Shown piece after piece: positions 1 through 4,835 of a stretch of DNA of 7,668 nt; the stretch's first letter is position 1, and each line of letters begins with the position of its first letter. Source of the stretch: an uncultured euryarchaeote (GTDB taxonomy: Archaea; Thermoplasmatota; Poseidoniia; Poseidoniales; Thalassarchaeaceae); assembly GCA_937876055.1 (NCBI GenBank), contig CALEIW010000009.1, positions 1 to 7,668 on the forward strand, written 5' to 3'. The translations under genes were made by a program, and so were the position numbers. The notes below the pieces were generated by a model. That model had not been told where the DNA came from, did not search any database, and was given only the letters and a program-made list of their open reading frames with translations.

Positions 1-96
1 TTCCCAGCCTTCTTCCACGCACGGGAACCTCGCTTCATGCGTCGCGCCGACCTGCTTGGTGTATTTGATGTAAACGGTGAATACCTTCGGAATCAT
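1..96 (-). CDS. Unrecognised protein, N-terminal 32 codons, cut by the window edge
   Basis: An ATG at 96 opens a frame that stays open to the edge of the window, giving 32 residues that begin MIPKVFTVYIKYTKQ. It starts 15 nt after the CCA end of the tRNA-Arg gene on the same strand, so it may be co-transcribed with it. I see no clear ribosome site in the short gap. Third codon positions are mostly G or C (about 25 of 32), much richer than the other genes here. The opposite strand is also open over these bases, but that frame would run straight through the tRNA gene in antisense, which makes it less likely. I do not recognise the family. The fragment is mixed alpha/beta in character, with no signal peptide or membrane segment. 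Confidence 0.4.
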   Translation of the reverse strand, partial: MIPKVFTVYIKYTKQVGATHEARFPCVEEGWE

Positions 97-110
97 TCTG
101 AGGAGAATGG

Positions 111-187
111 TGGTGGGCGCGCCAGGATTCGAACCCGGGTCACCGGCTTAGAAGGCCAGCATGATATCCAGACTACACCACGCACCC
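111..187 (-). tRNA. tRNA-Arg (anticodon UCU)
   Basis: A full cloverleaf folds on the minus strand. The seven-pair acceptor stem is GGGTGCG with CGCGCCC (one G:U). The D stem has three pairs plus a U:U mismatch, and the anticodon stem is CTGGC/GCCGG. The seven-base loop CTTCTAA puts UCU at positions 34-36, which reads AGA. The T arm is CCGGG-TTCGAAT-CCTGG. The discriminator base is A and the terminal CCA is encoded (bases 111-113). There is no intron. The upstream minus strand has only a poor TATA-like element near 211-218 (TTTCACAA), so the promoter is not certain. Confidence 0.93.
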
Positions 188-269
188 ATGCCATGCGCGG
201 CACTCCCCCTTTGTGAAACCTGCACCCTGTCATCTAGAGTAAGATTCTACTCAGATAGGTAAATCAACA

Positions 270-995
270 CTACTCGTTGACGTCTTCACCAGTGCTATGA
301 TTGAGTATTCCATCATCCAGCATATCTTCACGAATATCAGACTTTGAGCGACCTGTTTCCTTTGCCATTTTCTTCAATTTCTTGTTTACTCTGCGTTGTC
401 CACCAATCAATTCTCTAAGGCCATGATAGATACGCAATACAGTCTCTAAGATTGATAACAAAATGAGGCTATTGAGGTAAGATTGAGCCAACTCATTTCG
501 ATTCTCGATCAATTCTTCGAATTCATTGAACTCTACAGAAATTGAACTAACCAAGAATACACCAAGAACCGCGAATGGTAACATCTTTGCGACATCTCGA
601 GACAAATCCTCAGTCCAATAAGATAGGATTCGCACCGAACCTACAACCGCTGTGGCAAGCAACGCATTCCTGGCATGATCATCTCCATCAGCTAGGAGGG
701 TTAGAATCACTGCCATAACAACGGTCCAAAAGCCGATTAGAACAGGTATCGCCAGAGCGTATTGGATTAACCATGCAGCGGTCCTAAAGAAGGCCCGAAT
801 CTTTCCGTTCATTGTCTGGTCATATTTGCTTAAGTCCAGATTCAGAATATCTCTTCTCGCTAGAAGCCTGTAGAACATGAAGACGAACCCAGAGTAGGCC
901 GCGATGGCTATAATCGCCATCAGTGTTGGAAAAGAATCAGCGATGAAATCGTCAACCAAATTAGAGATATCATCTGGTGTTGGAGGGAATTCCAT
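270..995 (-). CDS. Multi-pass membrane protein of unknown function
   Basis: The 241-residue protein has hydrophobic segments at roughly 22-45, 74-102, 108-126 and 136-155, with a fifth candidate at 173-190. The loops between them are acidic. After the last segment comes a strongly basic stretch (about 199-212, rich in R and K), then an acidic tail that ends the protein. The basic stretch probably lies in the cytoplasm by the positive-inside rule. I see no catalytic motif and do not recognise the family. The ATG at 995 follows the SprT-like gene on the same strand by 63 bp, with no TATA box or clear Shine-Dalgarno site in the gap, so the two are probably one transcript. A link to membrane stress or to the protease is only a guess from position. 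Confidence 0.8.
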   Translation of the reverse strand: MEFPPTPDDISNLVDDFIADSFPTLMAIIAIAAYSGFVFMFYRLLARRDILNLDLSKYDQTMNGKIRAFFRTAAWLIQYALAIPVLIGFWTVVMAVILTLLADGDDHARNALLATAVVGSVRILSYWTEDLSRDVAKMLPFAVLGVFLVSSISVEFNEFEELIENRNELAQSYLNSLILLSILETVLRIYHGLRELIGGQRRVNKKLKKMAKETGRSKSDIREDMLDDGILNHSTGEDVNE

Positions 996-1058
996 TGGCT
1001 AGTCTTACCGGCTAGGAGTTCATGGTGATTTTGCCGGAATAATCTCTCCTCAAACCGC

Positions 1059-1604
1059 TTATCGACTACTAAATGGGCGAGCACATTTTGGACATCTTTG
1101 AGGTAAAGAGACTCTTCTTCTCTGCCATGTGTGGCCACATTCTCCGCAAATCCAGGACTGTTCAGGTAGTTCCGCTAGAACTTCTTCTCGCATGCTTCTC
1201 AACACAGGTGATTCAGACAACTTTGGGGCCGGTGCTATTTCATTGACTAGTTCACTATGGCGGTTCCCATGGTCGACTAACCCTGCAGCATGGAGTAACT
1301 CATGAACTAAAGTGTGTAGGTATAATTTCTCATCATCTCTCAATCTTGGATGTAGGGCGATTGTAATCGGACCCGGTGAACCCCTCAGTCTACGCCTGCG
1401 AAACAGTTCGTGATGATCAAATTCAAAACGAGTGTAACCTAAGCGATTATCCGAGGCATCAGCCCACTGCAAGGAAAGTTGCTTTGGCAGATGTCGCAGA
1501 AAAGGTGCATCATCACGAGATAATCTGGATGATAACTCCTCCATGATACCATCTGGCAAATCAGGGGGCCCGTTTGGACTGGACGAGACAGGCCCCTCAC
1601 TCAT
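1059..1604 (-). CDS. SprT/Wss1-like zinc metalloprotease with C-terminal zinc ribbon
   Basis: The protein has 181 residues. HELLH at 101-105 gives the two zinc-binding histidines and the catalytic glutamate. H112-G113 and H116 follow within a DHGNRH stretch and can supply the third ligand. At the C-terminus C153, C156, C171 and C174 form a zinc ribbon. This order (peptidase core, then ribbon) and the short length fit SprT-like proteins. In eukaryotes the related SPRTN/Wss1 proteases cut DNA-protein crosslinks. A similar DNA-repair role here is inference. Caveats: the spacing from HExxH to the next His is shorter than in classic SprT, and HELLHAAGLVD also fits a metzincin HExxHxxGxxD pattern. 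A YgjP-like M48 relative is another option. The first 30 residues are proline-rich and probably disordered. The ATG has no Shine-Dalgarno site but lies about 26 nt from an ATTTAA box, which suggests a leaderless mRNA. Confidence 0.78.
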   Translation of the reverse strand: MSEGPVSSSPNGPPDLPDGIMEELSSRLSRDDAPFLRHLPKQLSLQWADASDNRLGYTRFEFDHHELFRRRRLRGSPGPITIALHPRLRDDEKLYLHTLVHELLHAAGLVDHGNRHSELVNEIAPAPKLSESPVLRSMREEVLAELPEQSWICGECGHTWQRRRVSLPQRCPKCARPFSSR

Positions 1605-1625
1605 GCCGTTGCCTGCTCAGTTCTC

Positions 1626-1633
1626 CTTAAATG
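1626..1633. promoter_or_regulatory. Putative shared TATA box for the SprT-like gene and tRNA-Ala
   Basis: The near-symmetric element TTAAAT (ATTTAA on the other strand) lies between two divergent genes. Its centre is about 26 nt upstream of the minus-strand ATG at 1604 and about 28 nt upstream of the first base of tRNA-Ala at 1658. Both are the usual archaeal TATA-to-start distance. No other A/T box lies in the 53-bp gap. This is a positional inference; no clear BRE can be assigned to either side. Confidence 0.4.
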
Positions 1634-1657
1634 GCCGTCGCAAGTCGTAATCTCACT

Positions 1658-1734
1658 GGGCGTGTGGCGCAGCTTGGAAGCGCGCTTCCTTGGCATGGAA
1701 GAGGCCCCGAGTTCAAATCTCGGCACGTCCACCA
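1658..1734 (+). tRNA. tRNA-Ala (anticodon GGC)
   Basis: The cloverleaf is complete. The acceptor stem is GGGCGTG with CACGTCC and contains the G3:U70 wobble pair that marks alanine tRNAs. The D stem is GCGC/GCGC and the anticodon stem CTTCC/GGAAG. The loop TTGGCAT carries GGC, which reads GCC and GCU. The T arm is CCGAG-TTCAAAT-CTCGG. The discriminator base is A, and CCA is encoded at 1732-1734. There is no intron. A TATA-like element sits about 28 nt upstream. No second copy of the tRNA 3' end occurs in the window, so there is no sign that it was used as an integration site. Confidence 0.95.
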
Positions 1735-1793
1735 AATACGAACACTAAATCCACGAGAATGTAGACAGGCGTTCGGATCAATTAAGGCCATAA

Positions 1794-1809
1794 CTTGACG
1801 TTTGTCAAG
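1794..1809. repeat. Inverted repeat CTTGAC-gttt-GTCAAG
   Basis: Perfect 6-bp arms are separated by four bases, between tRNA-Ala and the glutamine synthetase gene. It could be an operator or a small RNA hairpin ahead of the T-rich stretch that follows. Position alone cannot decide. A 6-bp dyad can arise by chance in a region of this size. Confidence 0.3.
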
Positions 1810-1830
1810 ATCGATAAGGATATTTTGGTA

Positions 1831-1869
1831 ATTTTTTTTCATTTTATTACAAATAATTTATTTTTTTAT
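1831..1869 (+). terminator. T-rich stretch, possible archaeal terminator after tRNA-Ala
   Basis: Two runs of T (eight at 1832-1839 and seven or more around 1861-1867) lie on the plus strand about 100 nt after tRNA-Ala. Archaeal RNA polymerase often stops at such U-rich tracts without needing a strong hairpin. The tract also lies within a general AT-rich promoter spacer, so its composition alone may explain it. No other feature in the 240-bp spacer reads as coding. Confidence 0.35.
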
Positions 1870-1880
1870 ACAAACGTATA

Positions 1881-1896
1881 ATTAATTTCAATTAAT
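1881..1896. repeat. AT-rich inverted repeat upstream of glutamine synthetase
   Basis: ATTAATT and AATTAAT are perfect 7-bp arms around two bases. The repeat lies about 90 bp upstream of the glutamine synthetase start, inside a block with several TATA-like strings. It could be a regulator site, but dyads are easily found in sequence this rich in A and T, so the call is weak. Confidence 0.25.
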
Positions 1897-1930
1897 ATAA
1901 TACATTGCGCATATATTAACACGTTTATTG

Positions 1931-1952
1931 TTCACATGGTGAATTATAATAA
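1931..1952 (+). promoter_or_regulatory. Glutamine synthetase promoter: palindrome abutting a TATA box
   Basis: TTATAATA at 1944-1951 is a good archaeal TATA box. Its centre is about 28 nt before the ATG at 1976. There is no Shine-Dalgarno site, so transcription probably begins at or next to the start codon (leaderless mRNA). Directly abutting the box, in the BRE position, is the perfect palindrome TTCAC-atg-GTGAA (1931-1943). A protein bound there would be expected to affect TFB/TBP loading, so this is a candidate operator. The 7-mer TTCACAT recurs in both arms of the palindrome upstream of the D-amino acid oxidase gene. Confidence 0.55.
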
Positions 1953-1975
1953 CCGCATAATACCGCGTATTCCTT

Positions 1976-2983
1976 ATGACCTCTAAGTCCAAACTTGAGT
2001 ACATATGGCTAGACGGCTTTGAGCCTACGCAGAGTATGAGAAGCAAAACAATGATCAGATCAGATTTCGGTGGAACTGTTGAAGAATGTCCTATGTGGTC
2101 TTTCGATGGTTCATCTACCTTGCAAGCTGAAGGTGGAGATTCTGATTGTTTGTTAAAGCCGGTCTTCATTTGCGAAGACCCTGATCGAATTAATGGATAT
2201 TTGGTAATGTGTGAAGTTTTGAATGCTGACGGGACACCTCATGCTACGAATGGGAGAGCAACGATTGAGGAAGATGATGATGATTTTTGGTTCGGGTATG
2301 AGCAAGAATATTTCTTATGGGATCCCGAGACTAATTTACCTCTAGGATTCCCAAGAGACCAGACTCCTCAAGGGCAGTTTTACTGTTCTGTTGGGGCAAA
2401 GAACGCATACGGTAGGGATATCATAGAAGCACATTTGGATATGTGTCTTGAAGCGGGTCTAAACGTCGAAGGAATAAATGCTGAAGTGGCTGTTGGCCAA
2501 TGGGAATACCAAATTTTTGCCAAAGGGGCAAAGGAAGCTGGCGATCAGATTTGGGTATCCAGGTATCTCGCAGAAAGAAATGCAGAGAAATATGGTGTCT
2601 CCATTGAGTGGCATCCTAAGCCTCTAGGTGCTACAGATTGGAATGGCTCAGGAATGCACGTAAACTTCAGTGATGGAAGAATGAGAGATGAAGGTGGAGA
2701 GGAGCTCATGAGTCAGATTTGTGAGGCCTTTGGTCAGAATATCAAGAAGCATATCGATGTCTACGGGGCACACAACGAGCAGAGGCTAACCGGTCTTCAT
2801 GAGACTCAAAGTATACACGAATTCTCATATGGTGTATCTGATAGAGGCGCCTCAATTCGAATTCCAATCGGTACAATCGAAGATGGTTGGAAGGGCCGAT
2901 TAGAAGACAGACGCCCATCCTCAAATGGAGATCCCTACAAGATTGGAGCGGTAGTAATTACAACTACTAAATCTGCGTATTAG
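1976..2983 (+). CDS. glnII: Glutamine synthetase, type II (GlnII, eukaryotic-type class)
   Basis: The enzyme makes glutamine from glutamate, ammonium and ATP in the cytoplasm. The 335-residue length fits bacterial GlnII (roughly 330-345) and not the much longer GlnA of type I. From memory of rhizobial and actinobacterial GlnII, near-diagnostic blocks include the N-terminal LEYIWLDG (7-14), MRSKT (21-25) and WSFDGSST (41-48). The catalytic domain has YEQEYF (108-113) with metal-binding glutamates, GINAEVAVGQWEYQ (166-179), DWNGSGMH (221-228), NEQRLTGLHE (267-276), YGVSDRGASIRIP (285-297) and LEDRRP (309-314). The ligands expected of the family are present, so it should be active. There is no adenylylation-type C-terminal region, as expected for this class. 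It starts at ATG with no ribosome site and a TATA box 28 nt upstream. It converges on the Nudix gene with a 17-bp overlap. The most similar sequences I recall are bacterial, so transfer is possible. Confidence 0.95.
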   Translation: MTSKSKLEYIWLDGFEPTQSMRSKTMIRSDFGGTVEECPMWSFDGSSTLQAEGGDSDCLLKPVFICEDPDRINGYLVMCEVLNADGTPHATNGRATIEEDDDDFWFGYEQEYFLWDPETNLPLGFPRDQTPQGQFYCSVGAKNAYGRDIIEAHLDMCLEAGLNVEGINAEVAVGQWEYQIFAKGAKEAGDQIWVSRYLAERNAEKYGVSIEWHPKPLGATDWNGSGMHVNFSDGRMRDEGGEELMSQICEAFGQNIKKHIDVYGAHNEQRLTGLHETQSIHEFSYGVSDRGASIRIPIGTIEDGWKGRLEDRRPSSNGDPYKIGAVVITTTKSAY

Positions 2984-3500
2984 AATCGTTCTCTGGATCA
3001 TTCATTAGTTTACTCCAAATTAATGAAAATGCTGGTGAGAATACTGTTGAGTCGCGTAGATTGTAATCATCCAAAATTTCTGTTGAGAACCACTTAATTT
3101 CTGAAATTTCGTCCTCACTGGGTGAAAACGGACCTTCAGAAAAATGTCGATAAACCCAAGAGAACTCATTGTCGGTTTCCTTACAAGCATCCACTTTGAA
3201 GACCTTCTCAGGAACTCCTTCGAATTTAACACCTAATTCTTCCCAGGATTCTCTAATTATGGCTTCGTCATAATTCTCTCCAGAATCTACATGTCCGGAT
3301 ACTGAAGAGTCCCAAGTTCCAGGAAATGTATCCTTTTCCATAGACCTCTTTTGCAATAGTACTGATCCTTGTTTATTGAAAATTAGTAGATGTACTGATC
3401 TGTGTTTCAGACCCCTTTTGTGAACTTCATTTCTACTAGCAGATCCAATGACTTTGTCACTGTCGTTGACTATATCAAAAATCTCAGATTTCTCATCCAT
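2967..3500 (-). CDS. Nudix hydrolase, YfcD/Idi-like
   Basis: The 177-residue protein has a complete Nudix box at 69-91 (G69, E75, R83-E84, E87-E88, G90) in the pattern Gx5Ex7REUxEExGU, which binds the metal and splits nucleoside-diphosphate-linked substrates. The N-terminal run EIFDIVNDSDKVIGSASR, followed by HKRGLKHRSVHLLI, is typical of the YfcD/IPP-isomerase-like branch. It is probably not an isomerase: type 1 Idi enzymes have SVCGH with a catalytic cysteine, whereas this protein reads SVSGH (S68). H70 is kept. The true substrate cannot be told from sequence. Its ATG overlaps the stop of the upstream oxidase gene by one base (TAATG), with GAGGG at 3507-3511 as a ribosome site, so the two are co-translated. 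The last 17 bp overlap the end of the glutamine synthetase gene on the other strand. Confidence 0.9.
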   Translation of the reverse strand: MDEKSEIFDIVNDSDKVIGSASRNEVHKRGLKHRSVHLLIFNKQGSVLLQKRSMEKDTFPGTWDSSVSGHVDSGENYDEAIIRESWEELGVKFEGVPEKVFKVDACKETDNEFSWVYRHFSEGPFSPSEDEISEIKWFSTEILDDYNLRDSTVFSPAFSLIWSKLMNDPENDSNTQI

Positions 3501-4432
3501 TAGGAGCCCTCGATAAGTGAAACGACCTCGTCAGCACAACCCCATGAGAGAGTTACTCCTGCGCCTCCGTGTCCATAATTATGGATGATTAAGGTACCAT
3601 TTACTACCTCAGATTCTAGACGAACTTCACTTCTTGAAGGACGTAGTCCGACGGATTCTCCAATAATCTTGCTACGGTCGAGTTCTGGCCAAACTGCTTC
3701 GCATTTTTGTAGGATTGTTTCACGGTCAGAATCGCGCAATTCAAGGCTCCAATCGTCACTTTGCGCTGTTCCTCCAAGTACTGTACAATCCCTTCTAGCT
3801 ATGGTATAGGTCAAGGTCTCTGGTTGCTGGTCGAACCGACCAAATCCTGGGTCTTGATCAATGTAGATAATCTGGCCACGAACTGGTTTGACTTCCGTAT
3901 CTTGACATAATTCTCTTGCTCCGATTCCGCTACAGTTGACAATAACTTCAGCTGAAATTCCGGCTAAATTTTCCACTACCTTTTCTTCGATTATTCCGCC
4001 TAGGTCACGAGTTCGTTGTAATAGCCAAGGCATGTAGTGATGCATCTCAATAATTGGTGATTCAAATTCCCATCCAAAAATCCAACCCTCAGGAATTTCG
4101 TCTGATTCTAGAACTCGGAAGTGAGTGATATCTTTTCTCCAACCGGGAAGTTCCACAACCTCACGAAGGTATTCTCTCCCAAATCTCATTGTAATTCCAG
4201 ACATAGGTTCTTCTTCACCTAATCTGATTAATTCAGTATAAGTTTCAGCACCCCAGCGATCTGTTTTCTCGATTGGATGAGCTAGAAATGGGTACCACAA
4301 AGCGGCAGCCACATCCGATACCAAATCAGGTGAAAACTCTCTAGCTAAAACTCGAACACTATGACCGGCCTCTAGTAAACGGATTGCAGAAGAGAGCCCG
4401 GATACACCCGCCCCAATCACAACACAATCCAT
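3500..4432 (-). CDS. D-amino acid oxidase-family FAD enzyme (DAO)
   Basis: This is a FAD-dependent oxidoreductase that by family deaminates D-amino acids (or D-aspartate) to 2-oxo acids, ammonia and hydrogen peroxide. In the 310-residue form it starts MDCVVIGAGVSGL, the beta1-GxGxxG-alpha dinucleotide fold. AALWYPFLAHP follows near residues 43-53, and PVRGQ (183-187) is the usual block near the substrate pocket. VGLRPSRSEVRLE (261-273) carries the family arginines. IIHNYGHGGAGVTLSWGCA (282-300) matches the D-amino acid oxidase signature. Start choice: an upstream in-frame GTG at 4456 would add eight residues (MVVQLRTH), but it lies inside a palindrome arm and has no ribosome site. The ATG at 4432 sets the Rossmann strand at the N-terminus as usual, so I prefer it. 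Exact substrate, and oxidase versus dehydrogenase, are undecided. It leads a two-gene operon with the Nudix hydrolase. Confidence 0.9.
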   Translation of the reverse strand: MDCVVIGAGVSGLSSAIRLLEAGHSVRVLAREFSPDLVSDVAAALWYPFLAHPIEKTDRWGAETYTELIRLGEEEPMSGITMRFGREYLREVVELPGWRKDITHFRVLESDEIPEGWIFGWEFESPIIEMHHYMPWLLQRTRDLGGIIEEKVVENLAGISAEVIVNCSGIGARELCQDTEVKPVRGQIIYIDQDPGFGRFDQQPETLTYTIARRDCTVLGGTAQSDDWSLELRDSDRETILQKCEAVWPELDRSKIIGESVGLRPSRSEVRLESEVVNGTLIIHNYGHGGAGVTLSWGCADEVVSLIEGS

Positions 4433-4454
4433 GTGCGTTCGGAGTTGAACAACC

Positions 4455-4505
4455 ACTTCACATCAACGGTGCAAAAGTGTCTTGAGACACCCCCTGATGT
4501 GAAGT
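4455..4505. promoter_or_regulatory. Nested palindrome in the divergent oxidase/zinc-ribbon promoter region
   Basis: Perfect 11-bp inverted arms, ACTTCACATCA (4455-4465) and TGATGTGAAGT (4495-4505), enclose a second perfect palindrome, GTGTCT-tg-AGACAC (4477-4490). The outer arms are 40 bp apart centre to centre, close to four helical turns. A TATA-like element (AGATATAC on the minus strand, about 4503-4510) adjoins the right arm and would place an oxidase transcript start near 4480, so the whole structure is unlikely to lie in one RNA. A DNA operator is the simpler reading. It fills most of the 85-bp gap between the two genes. Confidence 0.55.
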
Positions 4506-4517
4506 ATATCTGATAGT

Positions 4518-4712
4518 ATGCCGAAGGTCAAAAAACCCAAGGGTGGATGGTATATTCCCCGCAAGAAAAAGCGCCGAACAGGGCCTAGAGTAGCTCCTAG
4601 TGAAAAGGGCCTTCCTCCTTGCCCTGCTTGTGGGGAGTGGTCGATGCAGAAGGACAACAATCGGGTTGAGTTGTATTGTGGCGCTTGCGGTGCAATCATG
4701 GGTTCACGCTAG
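4518..4712 (+). CDS. Small basic zinc-ribbon protein, unknown function
   Basis: This 64-residue protein has a very basic first third (KVKKPKGG, then RKKKRR at 15-20) followed by one four-cysteine zinc ribbon: C35, C38, C54 and C57 in two CPxCG/CxxCG knuckles. A lysine/arginine-rich arm plus a ribbon is common in archaeal ribosome-associated or nucleic-acid-binding proteins, so RNA or DNA binding is likely, but no known ribosomal protein is matched. ATG at 4518 is the only usable start, because an in-frame TGA lies at 4500. There is no Shine-Dalgarno site. A TATA-like GTATAT at 4504-4509 is too close (about 12 nt) to serve this start, so the promoter is unclear. It is the first gene of the plus-strand group and is 123 bp from the PrsW start. 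Confidence 0.75.
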   Translation: MPKVKKPKGGWYIPRKKKRRTGPRVAPSEKGLPPCPACGEWSMQKDNNRVELYCGACGAIMGSR

Positions 4713-4755
4713 AAATTAAGGCTGAACCTCATATGGGACCTAATCTACCGGGTCT

Positions 4756-4822
4756 TGTCGCTGTGATGAGGAACCGCACCGGATGCCTTGGGCGTCGCGA
4801 GTGATGGGCGATCTGAGCGGCA
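4756..4822 (+). ncRNA. Candidate kink-turn RNA (box C/D-like) upstream of the PrsW gene
   Basis: A six-pair stem, TGTCGC (4756-4761) with GCGGCA (4817-4822, one G:U), leads straight into a three-base bulge (4762-4764), the GA of a perfect box C GTGATGA (4763-4769) and a perfect box D CTGA (4813-4816). Tandem G:A pairs, a U:U pair, G4768-C4813 and A4769-U4812 all fall in register, which is the standard C/D kink-turn bound by L7Ae. Inside is a six-pair hairpin GATGCC-ttg-GGCGTC (4782-4796) and a second box-C-like GTGATGG (4801-4807). The stretch is clearly richer in G+C than the flanking genes. It is not a normal methylation guide: only five bases separate the second C-like box from box D. It may be a leader element controlling the next gene or an atypical sRNA. 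Confidence 0.4.
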
Positions 4823-4835
4823 CCAGGGTGATTCC

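Noticed and set aside
920..1138. Minus-strand 72-codon frame between the protease and membrane genes
   Set aside because: It overlaps the zinc ribbon of the protease and the start of the membrane protein in another frame and has no family features or start signal.
1627..1842. Minus-strand 71-codon frame over tRNA-Ala
   Set aside because: It is the antisense of the tRNA; its WTCRDLNSGPLP-type peptide is a familiar artefact of reading tRNA genes.
1735..1975. AT-rich spacer as a replication origin or mobile-element scar
   Set aside because: No iterated origin boxes, no terminal repeats, no duplicated tRNA end and no Orc1/Cdc6 gene nearby; a promoter and terminator explain the composition.
4477..4494. 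Inner palindrome with TTTT on its minus-strand side as an intrinsic terminator
   Set aside because: On the minus strand it lies upstream of the oxidase gene and after no gene on that strand, so there is nothing for it to terminate.
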